Shown here one piece after another: positions 15,389 through 23,205 of a DNA stretch of 28,288 bases (position 1 is its first letter; every line of letters starts with the position of its first letter). This DNA comes from Nitrospinota bacterium (GTDB lineage Bacteria; JADFOP01; DATKYB01): the NCBI GenBank assembly GCA_035528715.1, contig DATKYB010000145.1:1-28288 (forward strand), written 5' to 3'. Position numbers and translations under genes: made by a program. A model generated the notes under the pieces. The model made no database searches, had not been told where the DNA came from, and was given only the letters and a program-made list of their open reading frames with translations.

Positions 15389-16186
15389 ATGAAAAAGCTC
15401 ATTTTCGGTATCGTAATTGTCATATTGGCACTATTTTTAATCCTCCTGTTAGGGAAAAATATGATTGCCAAAATAGCTGTTGAGAGGGGGGTAGAGCAGG
15501 TCACAGGTCTTAAGCTAAAAACGGAAAGTTTTAACATCGGCATCATCAAAACCTTTGTAGGAATTAAAAACCTTAAACTTTTTAATCCCGCTGGATATAA
15601 AGACAAAATAATGTTTTATATGCCAGAAATTTTTGTCGACTATAACCTCTCAGCCATGATGAAAAGAAAAATATATCTGGAAAAAGTGCGCATGAACCTC
15701 AAGGAATTTACAGTGGTTAAAAATGACAAAGGTCAGCTCAACTTGAATTCTTTGAAGCCAATCGAAACAAAAAAGGAGGTTGAAAAACCCAAAGAAAAGA
15801 AAAAAGAAAAAGCTCCAGAGATGCACATAGATAGACTGGAACTTAAAATTGGAAAGGTTATCTATAAAGACTATTATAAAAAAGAAACCCCCTCTGTTAG
15901 AGAATTCAACATCAACCTTGACGAGAAATATGAAAACATAACAGACCTAAATTCTCTGGTCAGGTTGATTGTGGTCAAGGCTCTTATGAATACCACTATT
16001 GCCAGTCTTGCCAATTTTAACATCGGTCCGTTGGTCAAAGATGTTTCCGGGATGATCAAAAAAGAAATAAAAGTTGATAAATTCTTAGATGCTGGCAAAG
16101 ATATAAAACAAAGGACTGAAGAAACAACAAAGGAGATACTTGATAAGACAAAAGATATATTTAAGAAGGGCTTTCCATTCAAGTAA
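15389..16186 (+). CDS. AsmA-like single-pass membrane protein
   Basis: This 265-residue protein has one N-terminal membrane helix (residues 3-22) and the rest probably outside the cytoplasm. The region after the helix (VERGVEQVTGLKLKTESFNI, then FVGIKNLKLFNPAGYKDK and MPEIFVDYNL) resembles the start of AsmA/DUF748-type proteins, which are linked to outer-membrane lipid transport or assembly. The protein is much shorter than classical AsmA. A Lys/Glu/Pro-rich linker lies at about 127-146, followed by MHIDRLELKIGKVIYKDY, a second AsmA-like strand set, and a charged helical C-terminus. AAAGGAGGG precedes the ATG. Family assignment is moderate, based on pattern; function is unknown. Confidence 0.65.
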   Translation: MKKLIFGIVIVILALFLILLLGKNMIAKIAVERGVEQVTGLKLKTESFNIGIIKTFVGIKNLKLFNPAGYKDKIMFYMPEIFVDYNLSAMMKRKIYLEKVRMNLKEFTVVKNDKGQLNLNSLKPIETKKEVEKPKEKKKEKAPEMHIDRLELKIGKVIYKDYYKKETPSVREFNINLDEKYENITDLNSLVRLIVVKALMNTTIASLANFNIGPLVKDVSGMIKKEIKVDKFLDAGKDIKQRTEETTKEILDKTKDIFKKGFPFK

Positions 16187-16307
16187 TCATCAGAAAAGTT
16201 TCCTTATTTTCTCATCGGTTCTAGCTAAGAGAGTGCCTCTATTTTTAATTTATCTAAAAACCGCAAAATTGTATTGACGGGGTCCTCCCTTAAATCTAAA
16301 AATATTA

Positions 16308-16335
16308 TTGACATTTCATATTCTAAGTATATATT
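16308..16335 (+). promoter_or_regulatory. Probable sigma-70 promoter of the 86-residue protein gene
   Basis: TTGACA (16308-16313) and TATATT (16330-16335) are 16 bp apart, about 40 bp before the chosen ATG at 16376. This supports the shorter start. Confidence 0.5.
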
Positions 16336-16375
16336 TAATTATTTTTTTGATTTCACAAAAGAGGAGAGTATCGAT

Positions 16376-16636
16376 ATGAATAAGATTGATGAAGTCATCA
16401 AGATCGGGTCCTGTCCAGAATGTCATAAAACACATTCATACAAACTTGAAGTTACAAGATGTTTAATAATGGGGATGATGACTGAAAATGAACTCCTTGA
16501 AAAACCAAGTGAGAAGAAACTAACACGTACATTTAATTGCCCAAATACTCAAAAAGATTTTGAAGCCTCATTCACATTAACGGAAACTTCTATGGATAGA
16601 GTGGAGGAGGTCAAAGTTTCTGGTATTGTAAGTTGA
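16376..16636 (+). CDS. Small protein of unknown function with paired cysteines
   Basis: This 86-residue protein is not recognised. It has a C-x2-C-H motif near the N-terminus (GSCPECHKTHSYKLEV) and further cysteines in TRCLIMG and RTFNCPNTQKDFEASF, so a zinc or metal site is possible. CPECH also fits the haem motif CxxCH, but there is no signal peptide, so haem attachment is unlikely. I chose the ATG at 16376, which has GAGGAG 9 nt upstream and a promoter before it. A longer frame from a TTG at 16274 would run across that promoter. The last residues (FTLTETSMDRVEEVKVSGIV) look like a beta hairpin. It stands alone between the AsmA-like gene and the convergent sulfite reductase gene. Confidence 0.6.
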   Translation: MNKIDEVIKIGSCPECHKTHSYKLEVTRCLIMGMMTENELLEKPSEKKLTRTFNCPNTQKDFEASFTLTETSMDRVEEVKVSGIVS

Positions 16637-16701
16637 TAGGGAAAAAATCTAAACAAAAATCGCTCGTTCCCTTTTAAAATTTTGATAATCAAAATTTATT
16701 T

Positions 16702-17361
16702 TTACTTCAACACATCTGCTTTGAACTTTTCAAAACCCATTTTATCAATCATAGAACCCAGTCTCTGATTCTTGCTGGCGTTCGTTTTGTAATACTGTAT
16801 GATTTTCTCGACGAGGGAAATTGCTTCTTCTTCTGGAAGATCCTTTGCCAGTTCCTTTGAGAGCCTGGGGAGGACCCCACCATTACCACCCACAAAGACT
16901 GACCAACCCTTATTTGTACCGACAAGCCCAATATCCTTTATGCAGGTTTCTGCACACTGAATAATACATCCGCTCACTCCCATCTTAAATTTTCCAGGCA
17001 ATTCCAATCCATGATACTTTTTGTCGAGTTTCAGCCCAACGCCGAGGCTATCCTGCATGCCTTTCTTGCAGAATGTGGTTCCTGGACACGCCTTAATACT
17101 CCTGACACAAAGACCAACGGCTGCACCAGGAGACATGCCAAGGTCTTTCCAGACATCATCGATGTCTTCTTCTTTGAGGCCTACGATTGCGATTCTGGTT
17201 GCGCTTGTAATTTTTAATGCCTCTGCATTGTATTTCTCTGCTACATCAGCGATTTTTCGAAGAGCAGCAGGATCCACCACTCCGCATGGGATATGTGGAG
17301 CTACTGCATATGTTTTCTTGTCTCGCTGTAGGACAACACCCTTTTCTCCATCCTGAAGCAT
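16702..17361 (-). CDS. Small siroheme sulfite reductase (assimilatory-type, single chain)
   Basis: This 219-residue protein is a one-unit nitrite/sulfite reductase like the small low-spin sulfite reductase of Desulfovibrio, which is about the same length. The N-terminal ferredoxin-like half-domain (APHIPCGVVDPAALRKIADV, then LKITSATRIAIVGL) is followed by the siroheme-[4Fe-4S] ligand motifs C92-x5-C98 (ACPGTTFC) and C132-x3-C136 (GCIIQCAETC). The C-terminal WSVFVGGNGGVLPRLSKELA is also typical. It should reduce sulfite or nitrite with electrons from an unknown donor; whether it works in assimilation or in detoxification is open. The ATG follows GGAGAGGAG. No dsr, cys or nrf partner lies in the window. 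It faces the small protein gene at 16376 and is divergent from the photolyase. Confidence 0.9.
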   Translation of the reverse strand: MLQDGEKGVVLQRDKKTYAVAPHIPCGVVDPAALRKIADVAEKYNAEALKITSATRIAIVGLKEEDIDDVWKDLGMSPGAAVGLCVRSIKACPGTTFCKKGMQDSLGVGLKLDKKYHGLELPGKFKMGVSGCIIQCAETCIKDIGLVGTNKGWSVFVGGNGGVLPRLSKELAKDLPEEEAISLVEKIIQYYKTNASKNQRLGSMIDKMGFEKFKADVLK

Positions 17362-17575
17362 ATTCTCCTCTCCTTTCTATTTTATCTTGAATGAATTGTA
17401 AAAATACAAAGTAAATTAATAGTAAAAGGAGAGCATGATGTCAATTCAAATCTTCATTTTTATTGATTTTTAATAAAACTTTCATAAGAAAAATTTGACA
17501 GGCAAGATGATCATTGTTATTGATTAAGTTAATATTTAATCTTCATTAAAAAAGTAATTCAATGGGATTGAGAAA

Positions 17576-18952
17576 ATGGGCGCCCTCAAAAAATCACAAG
17601 GATTAGTTAATGTGAATCAGAAGCGAGTTCGGTTACTTAAAGGAAATAGGTTAAAATCTGGTCCAATCGTCTACTGGATGAGTCGTGACCAAAGGGCAAA
17701 TGATAACTGGGCACTCATATTTAGCCAGGAGATCGCTTTAAAGCACGGAAAACCTCTCGTTGTGGTCTTTTGCCTGTTACCAAAGTTTCTTGATGCCACT
17801 TTGAGGCAATATTGTTTTATGCTGAAGGGGCTTTTGGAGGTTGAAAATCGTCTCAGACAAAAAAATATTGCATTCTATCTCTTAACTGGCGACCCGGAAA
17901 AGGAGATACCAAGATTCACTAAAAAATATAGAACAGCAGCTATGATTACAGATTTTGATCCTTTAAGGATTAAAAAGCGCTGGAAAGAATCGATAGCCAA
18001 AAATATATCCCTCCCTTTTTATGAAGTAGATGCTCATAATATCGTTCCCTGCTGGATCGCTTCAAAAAAGCAGGAATACGGAGCATATACTTTTAGACCA
18101 AAGATCAAAAAGGCATTGCCTGAATTTCTAGAAAGGTTCCCCCGTCTTAAAAAACATCCCTTTTCTTGGGAAGAAAAAACTGGGAAGGCAGATTGGGATC
18201 GTGTGATGAATACTCTCAAAGTAGATATATCTGTACCAGAGGTTTCGTGGATCCAACCAGGCGAGAAGGCAGCGCTCAAAATGTTGCATCCTTTTCTTAA
18301 AGATAAACTGGCCAAATATAATGAGAGGAGAAATGATCCTAATTTAGATGCCCCATCTAATCTCTCACCCTATCTTCATTTTGGGCATATTTCAGCACAG
18401 AGAGTTGCGTTAGAAGTCCAAAAAACTGATGTGATGAATAGCTCAAAAGAGGCCTTTTTAGAAGAGCTCATTGTGAGGCGTGAGCTTTCAGATAATTTTT
18501 GTTTTTACAATACACATTATGATTCTTTTTTGGGTTTTCCTGATTGGGCAAAGAAAACCCTTAATGAGCACAAGAAAAACAAGAGGGAATATCAGTATTC
18601 ACTTTCTCAGTTCGAGGGAGCTCAAACCCATGATGAGTTATGGAACGCTGCCCAGATGCAAATGGTAAAAACCGGCAAAATGCATGGTTATATGAGAATG
18701 TATTGGTGTAAAAAGATATTGGAGTGGACCAAAACTCCGGAAGAAGCTTTCAATTTTGCTATTTATCTTAATGATAAGTATGAGCTTGACGGGAGGGACC
18801 CCAATGGTTATGTGGGAATTGCATGGAGCATAGGGGGAGTACACGATAGAGCCTGGAAAGAACGCGACGTGTTTGGTAAAATTAGATATATGAGTTATAG
18901 TGGATGCAAATCAAAATTTAAAATAGAGGAATATATCTCTTCTCATAAGTGA
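17576..18952 (+). CDS. phrB: Class II CPD photolyase
   Basis: This 458-residue flavoprotein repairs cyclobutane pyrimidine dimers using blue light. The N-terminal antenna/Rossmann domain begins with SGPIVYWMSRDQRANDNWAL, a class II signature. The C-terminal FAD domain ends with the class II hallmarks GYMRMYWCKKILEW, DGRDPNGYVGIAWSIGG and HDRAWKERDVFGKIRYMSY. The length matches archaeal and bacterial class II enzymes. The ribosome-binding site is weak, so the exact start is uncertain by a few codons. A TTGACA lies at 17495-17500 without a clear -10 box at normal spacing. It stands between the sulfite reductase and the fourth PilZ gene, with no functional neighbour. A light-repair enzyme suggests exposure to sunlight at some life stage; that is inference. 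Confidence 0.93.
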   Translation: MGALKKSQGLVNVNQKRVRLLKGNRLKSGPIVYWMSRDQRANDNWALIFSQEIALKHGKPLVVVFCLLPKFLDATLRQYCFMLKGLLEVENRLRQKNIAFYLLTGDPEKEIPRFTKKYRTAAMITDFDPLRIKKRWKESIAKNISLPFYEVDAHNIVPCWIASKKQEYGAYTFRPKIKKALPEFLERFPRLKKHPFSWEEKTGKADWDRVMNTLKVDISVPEVSWIQPGEKAALKMLHPFLKDKLAKYNERRNDPNLDAPSNLSPYLHFGHISAQRVALEVQKTDVMNSSKEAFLEELIVRRELSDNFCFYNTHYDSFLGFPDWAKKTLNEHKKNKREYQYSLSQFEGAQTHDELWNAAQMQMVKTGKMHGYMRMYWCKKILEWTKTPEEAFNFAIYLNDKYELDGRDPNGYVGIAWSIGGVHDRAWKERDVFGKIRYMSYSGCKSKFKIEEYISSHK

Positions 18953-19074
18953 CCTTCCTTCTACTTTTCCCCATTTTTTAAAATATCTTTTCCCTTTCTT
19001 TCTATTCAAGTTCTAACAAATTGTTACCGATAAGGTATTGATTTTTAGATTTGTAATTTATTTCTAAGGAAATG

Positions 19075-19434
19075 ATGATACAAGTAGAGAGACGTCGAGC
19101 ACCAAGAACCGTTCTCAGTTCTGCCTGCGTTAATTTATATTCGCAAAAGGCCCCAGATGAAAAAGAAATCAGGGGCAGAATCTGTGATATTTCACGTGTG
19201 GGAACAAAATTTAGTTCTAACAGACCCTATAGAGTAAAATCGAACATTAATTTAGAACTTTTACTGCCAAACTTTATCCCCTTTACCAGTGTTTCTGGCA
19301 GGGTGGTGAGGTGTGAAACAAAGGCAGCTGATGAATTCCACACTGCAGTAGAATTTGAAGATGACCTTCACCGACAATATCTCGTAGAAAATTACATAAA
19401 AGTGATGAAATCGTGGGAAAACTCTTTTGAATAA
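19075..19434 (+). CDS. Single-domain PilZ protein, copy 4
   Basis: This 119-residue PilZ domain protein has RxxxR at 7-11 (ERRRAPR) and D38-x-S-x-x-G43 (DISRVGTKF), so the cyclic-di-GMP motifs are intact. It continues with INLELLLPN, VSGRVVRCETK, FHTAVEFEDD and a C-terminal helix. Two ATG codons adjoin (19072 and 19075). The second is preferred: it aligns with the start of copy 1 (MIQVERRRAPR against MGEIERRRAPR) and gives AAGG a workable distance. The preceding about 55 bp also align with those ahead of copy 1, so gene and leader were duplicated together. It converges with the GuaA-like gene. Confidence 0.9.
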   Translation: MIQVERRRAPRTVLSSACVNLYSQKAPDEKEIRGRICDISRVGTKFSSNRPYRVKSNINLELLLPNFIPFTSVSGRVVRCETKAADEFHTAVEFEDDLHRQYLVENYIKVMKSWENSFE

Positions 19435-19478
19435 GAGGTCTCTTTTCAAATCCCTCCTCTGCTCTTTCCTTTATTTCA

Positions 19479-20444
19479 TTAAATAGCCTCAATTGTTGAA
19501 GGCGGTTTTTTCGTTATGTTGTAAGTAACACTTACAACACCTGGAATTTCCTTTGTTATTCTCTCTGCTAATCGATCTAAAGTATCAAAGGAGAGCCTTG
19601 TTGGCGACCCTGTTACTGCATCTTTACTCTCCCAGCACCTGAGTTCTATTTGCTGGCCAAAATCTCTTTTTCCCTCTCTTACACCGGTAACCCTATCTTC
19701 GTGCAAAATCGCCAAATATTGAAATGCTTCAGTATTCGATAGTTCTTCCTCAACAATTTTTGTAGCCTTTCTTACGGTATCTATCCTTTGAGGGGTAATT
19801 TCCCCTATGATTCTCGTTGCCAGGGCAGGGCCTGGAAAGGGGGGTCGATCATAAATTTCCCCTGGCAGCCCGAGGGCCTTACCTATTTTTCTTACGGCTG
19901 TTTTTCTGAGTTGAACTAAAGGCTCTATTACCTTATAGCCATATTCTTCTTTTGTATCGATTCCAAGCTGTTCAAGAATGTTATGCTGCCTTTTAACCCC
20001 TGCAACGGTTTCTTCTACATCTGTATAATTCGTTCCATGAAAAAGATACTTGGCATCGCTTTCTTTGACAATCCTTCGAAAGACATCCCTGTAAAATGCC
20101 TGAGTAATCGCTTCCCTTTTTTCTTCAGGGTCTTTTAGACCTTTTAATCTATTGAAAAAGGTCTCTTTTGAATCTACAAGCTCAACATATACTCCTAATT
20201 CTTTAAATAATGAAACAATATATTCTGGTTCTCCTTCCCTCATTAAACCGTTATCAATAAAATATGTTTTGAGCTTATCCCCCAAGGCCTTATGACCCAA
20301 CATTGTCACCGTGGAAGAATCGACGCCACCAGAAAGGGCATTGATAGCCAAATCATCACCAACAGTCGAAGAGATCTCCGCTACTTTATCTTCTATGAAT
20401 TTTTCTGGGTTCAATTCTTCTAATTTTATCTCTTTGATTTCCAT
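19479..20444 (-). CDS. GMP synthase-like ATP pyrophosphatase, stand-alone (GuaA C-terminal type)
   Basis: This 321-residue N-type ATP pyrophosphatase covers only the synthetase half of GuaA, as in archaeal GuaA-B subunits. The PP-loop SGGVDSS is at 38-44. DNGLMREGEPEYI, the substrate-side segment GTNYTDVEETVAGVKRQHN, PPFPGPALATRIIGE and a C-terminal dimerisation domain follow. Several usually invariant GMP-synthase motifs are altered. The lid segment IKSHHNVGGLP is replaced by VKRQHNILEQLG, RHPFPGPGL by DRPPFPGPAL, and the C-terminal KPP(G/A)TIEWE by KPPSTIEAI. No glutamine amidotransferase gene adjoins. It may be a true GMP synthase subunit using ammonia, or a paralogue acting on another carbonyl substrate. 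The ATG follows GGGGGAGAG. Confidence 0.8.
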   Translation of the reverse strand: MEIKEIKLEELNPEKFIEDKVAEISSTVGDDLAINALSGGVDSSTVTMLGHKALGDKLKTYFIDNGLMREGEPEYIVSLFKELGVYVELVDSKETFFNRLKGLKDPEEKREAITQAFYRDVFRRIVKESDAKYLFHGTNYTDVEETVAGVKRQHNILEQLGIDTKEEYGYKVIEPLVQLRKTAVRKIGKALGLPGEIYDRPPFPGPALATRIIGEITPQRIDTVRKATKIVEEELSNTEAFQYLAILHEDRVTGVREGKRDFGQQIELRCWESKDAVTGSPTRLSFDTLDRLAERITKEIPGVVSVTYNITKKPPSTIEAI

Positions 20445-20637
20445 CTCTCCCCCATATACCTTTGGTTAAAAAAGTTAGATTAAAAAGTCAAAAAAACCCA
20501 TATAAATATATTTTTACACCATAAAAGAAGTTTTTACAAAAAAATAAGGATAGATTCTTTGAAAAACGATGAGTTTGGCATGCGGGTGACGGGGGGAGAG
20601 GATGCACTAATGGTTCTGCGGCGTGTTTTATGAGGGC

Positions 20638-20844
20638 TTATAATTTTGTTTTTGCTTCATTGATAAGGCCTACAAGCTTATCTATATCCTCAGGCCTAAA
20701 TGGTACCCCTTTCCTTGTGGGCTTCAATTCTCCATTGTTGTCTTTATAGTAAATTCTTATATCCAGTCTCTTAGCCCCCTTATAATCTTCAACTGCTACT
20801 CTTATGGTCTCTAGAGAGCTCTTTTCAATATCTCCTATTACCAT
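20638..20844 (-). CDS. PC4/YdbC-type single-stranded DNA-binding protein
   Basis: This 68-residue protein is one PC4-like domain, known from the eukaryotic coactivator p15/PC4 and bacterial YdbC, which binds single-stranded DNA as a dimer. The pattern is clear: ETIRVAVEDYKGAKRLDIRI, then YYKDNNGELKPTRKGVPF, and the amphipathic helix RPEDIDKLVGLINEAKTKL. The basic and aromatic residues of the beta-sheet (Y, K, R) are kept. The ATG has AGGAGG 7-8 nt upstream. The Cas4-like nuclease gene starts 165 bp away on the opposite strand, so the two could share a control region. The in vivo role of bacterial PC4 proteins (repair or transcription) is not settled. Confidence 0.87.
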   Translation of the reverse strand: MVIGDIEKSSLETIRVAVEDYKGAKRLDIRIYYKDNNGELKPTRKGVPFRPEDIDKLVGLINEAKTKL

Positions 20845-20877
20845 AGATTTCCCTCCTAAAAGATCGCCATACTAAAA

Positions 20878-20906
20878 AGTATCGATTAAAAAATTTGTTT
20901 TGTCAA
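20878..20906 (-). promoter_or_regulatory. Promoter with overlapping palindrome ahead of the PC4 gene
   Basis: On the minus strand, TTGACA (plus 20901-20906) and GATACT (plus 20878-20883) are 17 bp apart. The inverted repeat ATACT-AAAA-AGTAT (20869-20882) overlaps the -10 box and could be an operator. Confidence 0.45.
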
Positions 20907-21009
20907 GCAATATGTGTAAAATACCTTGAGAGATTATTTTTTCTTCATCATTTCTTTTTTCTGATATATACTTAATAAATTGCTAATATAAAATAAAAAG
21001 GAGATTTTT

Positions 21010-21687
21010 ATGCAAAAGATGATGCTTTCTCCTTCTACTTTAAATCTCTATCTTGAATGTCCAAGGTGTTTCTGGCTTGATAAGATTAAGGGCATAAAGA
21101 GACCTAAAGGGATATTTCCTTCTTTGCCATCTGGAATGGATTTAGTTATTAAGAACTATTTTGATAATTATCGTTTAGAGGGTGAACTCCCAGAAGAGAT
21201 TAAAAACAGGATAAAAGGAAGGCTTTTCCCAGATATGGAGACCTTAAAAAAATGGAGAAGCTGGAGAAGTACAGATCTGCGCTACGTTGACGAGTCATTA
21301 AATGTCATCTTAACAGGGGCTTTGGATGATTGTGTTGTTGAGGATAATTTTTATATTCCCCTTGATTACAAAACAAGGGGTTCGGATTTAAAGGAAGATC
21401 CGAGGAAATACTATCAGACCCAGCTTGATTGCTACTGCTTGATGTTGGAATCGTCTGGTTACAAAACAAAAGGGATAGCCTATTTAGTCTTTTACTGGCC
21501 CAAGGAGGCTAAAGAGGATGGGATTGTTAAATTCCATGTTGAATTATTAAAAATAGAGACAAGGATCGAGGCACCTAAAAAAATCGTGAGGGAGGCTGCA
21601 ATTATCCTCTCTTCTGAAATCCCAAAGCCCAGTTCCAATTGCGAATATTGCAGTCTCGTAAAAAAGAGAAAGGATGAGATTCTGTAG
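21010..21687 (+). CDS. Cas4/RecB-like PD-(D/E)XK nuclease with four cysteines
   Basis: This 225-residue protein has the order of features found in Cas4- and AddB-like nucleases. The N-terminal SPSTLNLYLECPRCFWL gives C17 and C20. The nuclease core has D106/D107 in LTGALDD and D119-x-K121 in PLDYKTRG. The QLDCYCLML helix follows (Q138, the conserved Q-x3-Y motif), and the C-terminal CEYC gives C211 and C214. Four cysteines could hold an iron-sulfur cluster or zinc. There is no CRISPR array or other cas gene in the window, so a role in DNA repair or in a mobile element is more likely than adaptation. The ATG follows AAAAAGGAG. A strong hairpin terminator lies downstream. Confidence 0.8.
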   Translation: MQKMMLSPSTLNLYLECPRCFWLDKIKGIKRPKGIFPSLPSGMDLVIKNYFDNYRLEGELPEEIKNRIKGRLFPDMETLKKWRSWRSTDLRYVDESLNVILTGALDDCVVEDNFYIPLDYKTRGSDLKEDPRKYYQTQLDCYCLMLESSGYKTKGIAYLVFYWPKEAKEDGIVKFHVELLKIETRIEAPKKIVREAAIILSSEIPKPSSNCEYCSLVKKRKDEIL

Positions 21688-21727
21688 ATTAAATCGTGAG
21701 GTTTATTTCTATGGAGGATAAAAAAAG

Positions 21728-21753
21728 GGGGGCCTGTATTTTTTTAGGCCCCC
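21728..21753. terminator. Bidirectional rho-independent terminator
   Basis: GGGGGCCT (21728-21735) and AGGCCCCC (21746-21753) form a perfect 8-bp GC-rich stem around a 10-nt loop. A-rich DNA on the left gives the minus strand a run of six T, so it best ends the minus-strand gene at 21760-21963; it probably also ends the nuclease gene. Confidence 0.8.
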
Positions 21754-21759
21754 ATTATT

Positions 21760-21963
21760 TTATTCTGTTCCATACATCATACTTTTATGTTCTGTTGCTG
21801 CGCAGAGATTTTCTCTCTCGTTGGCAGACCTCCCGCATTGTTTACAGATAAACTTGGCATTGTCTGAAAGTTTTGCTGCCCGCGCGAAATCTCCATTATA
21901 TATTATCTGGCACATATGATCCTTATGGCGCGGATCCGAACACCCTTCTTTTATTCCTGCCAT
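21760..21963 (-). CDS. Cys/His-rich miniprotein, possible zinc-binding
   Basis: This 67-residue protein belongs to no family I recognise. It has a regular ligand pattern: C8-x4-H13-x2-H16-x-C18 in the first part, then C40-x2-C43 (ICKQCGRSANE) and C54-x4-H59 in the second. The two halves each offer about four metal ligands, which suggests one or two zinc sites. Between them is a short helix (FARAAKLSDNAKF). The start is ATG, preceded by GGAAAGGGGG, a strong ribosome-binding site. A perfect terminator follows the stop codon within 10 bp, so it is a self-contained transcription unit. Coding is supported by the ribosome-binding site, the terminator and the ligand pattern; function is unknown. Confidence 0.75.
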   Translation of the reverse strand: MAGIKEGCSDPRHKDHMCQIIYNGDFARAAKLSDNAKFICKQCGRSANERENLCAATEHKSMMYGTE

Positions 21964-22051
21964 AAATATTACCCCCTTTCCAAAATTAGGTTATGATTTC
22001 AAGCTCAAAAATAATAATAGAAATATTTTATAGAGTCAACAACTTTTATTC

Positions 22052-23188
22052 TTAATTCCTTTTATACCGAATCCTTGGAAACACATTCTCTTTGATAAAA
22101 TCAATCACTCTTTTTACCTCTTTGTTTAATTGCTCTTTTGTTGCTCCTCTCTCAACATAAATCTCATCCCATATTTTTCCACTCTGAAACCCCTCTTTTG
22201 AATATCTGTCAAGAAAATCTTTAGGAATCTCATCTTTTAGCTCAATATCATTCATGATGGCCCAGGCAAGTGCCCATGCCTTGGCAACATTGGCGATATG
22301 ATACCCTCCTCCACCTAAGGCGACCCATTTTTTGGCTATCTCTTTTATTTTCTTAATCACCTCACAAAAACCCCTGTTTGTATAATTGAGATGTGTGAGA
22401 GGATCAGTAACAAAGGAATCGACCCCAAGCTGAGTGACAACAATATCGGGTAAAAATTTTTCCATAAGGGGAGGAACAATCTCATTAAATGCGAGGAGAA
22501 AGAGTTCATCGTCTGAATAAGGCGGCATCGGGACATTAACACTATATCCTTTGCCCACATCATTTCCCATCTCATTCTCAAATCCCAAGCCAGGGAAAAG
22601 CATATGTCCTGTTTCATGAATAGATATGGTCAGGACTTTATCAGTGAAATAGAAGGCATCCTGAACTCCATCACCATGGTGGGCATCGATATCGATATAT
22701 GCTACTTTTCTTCCTTTCTTTAAAAGAGACATGATCGATATGACCGGATCATTGATATAGCAAAATCCTGAAGCCCTTGAGGCCATGGCATGGTGGAGTC
22801 CTCCTGATATGTTAAAGGCGATATCAGCCTCGCCACTGTCAACAAGTGATGCTGCCTTAAGTGATGCACCTGTCACAAGCCTTGACCAATCAAAAAGACC
22901 CTCAAAAATGGGATTATCACCTGGGCCGAGCCCGAACCTCTCTGCTCCGGGGATAATGATATTGCTGTTAAGGATTTTTAGTATTTCGATATATTCTTTT
23001 TGATGATACATGAGCAGATCTTCATTCCCTGCCATCTTGGCTTCGATGTAGCGATTATCTGATGGAAGAAGAAGTCCGTAGGATTTTATGAGCTCGTATG
23101 TGAGTTTAAGCCGATATGTCTTTAAGGGATGGCTAGGGCCATAGTCAAACTTTTCAAATTGATCTGTATAGATAAAGGCAGTTTTCAT
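22052..23188 (-). CDS. acuC: AcuC-type histone-deacetylase-family protein
   Basis: This 378-residue member of the arginase/deacetylase fold is most like AcuC, which in Bacillus removes acetyl groups from acetyl-CoA synthetase. The zinc and charge-relay residues are present: H132-H133 (GGLHHAMAS), D166, D168 and H170-H171 in YIDIDAHHGDGVQ, D257 in QLGVDSF, and the catalytic Y296 in GGGGYH. The length and the C-terminal extension fit AcuC rather than short acetylpolyamine amidohydrolases. No acs or acuAB gene is adjacent, so the substrate is open. It is transcribed divergently from a phosphoribosyltransferase gene. The region between them holds a perfect 12-bp inverted repeat. The ribosome-binding site (GAGAG) is modest. 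Confidence 0.9.
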   Translation of the reverse strand: MKTAFIYTDQFEKFDYGPSHPLKTYRLKLTYELIKSYGLLLPSDNRYIEAKMAGNEDLLMYHQKEYIEILKILNSNIIIPGAERFGLGPGDNPIFEGLFDWSRLVTGASLKAASLVDSGEADIAFNISGGLHHAMASRASGFCYINDPVISIMSLLKKGRKVAYIDIDAHHGDGVQDAFYFTDKVLTISIHETGHMLFPGLGFENEMGNDVGKGYSVNVPMPPYSDDELFLLAFNEIVPPLMEKFLPDIVVTQLGVDSFVTDPLTHLNYTNRGFCEVIKKIKEIAKKWVALGGGGYHIANVAKAWALAWAIMNDIELKDEIPKDFLDRYSKEGFQSGKIWDEIYVERGATKEQLNKEVKRVIDFIKENVFPRIRYKRN

Positions 23189-23205
23189 CTCTCTATTTTA
23201 CCAAA

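Noticed and set aside
16376-16636. CPECH as a c-type haem site
   Set aside because: The protein has no signal peptide for export, and other cysteines suggest a metal site instead.
17495-17520. Shared TTGACA...TCATTGTTAT in front of the photolyase and at 24386-24412
   Set aside because: Spacing to any -10-like box is too short, and a 10-mer repeat is expected by chance in AT-rich DNA of this length.
21010-21687. CRISPR-associated Cas4
   Set aside because: Motifs resemble Cas4, but no repeat-spacer array or other cas gene was seen, so it is called a Cas4/RecB-like nuclease only.
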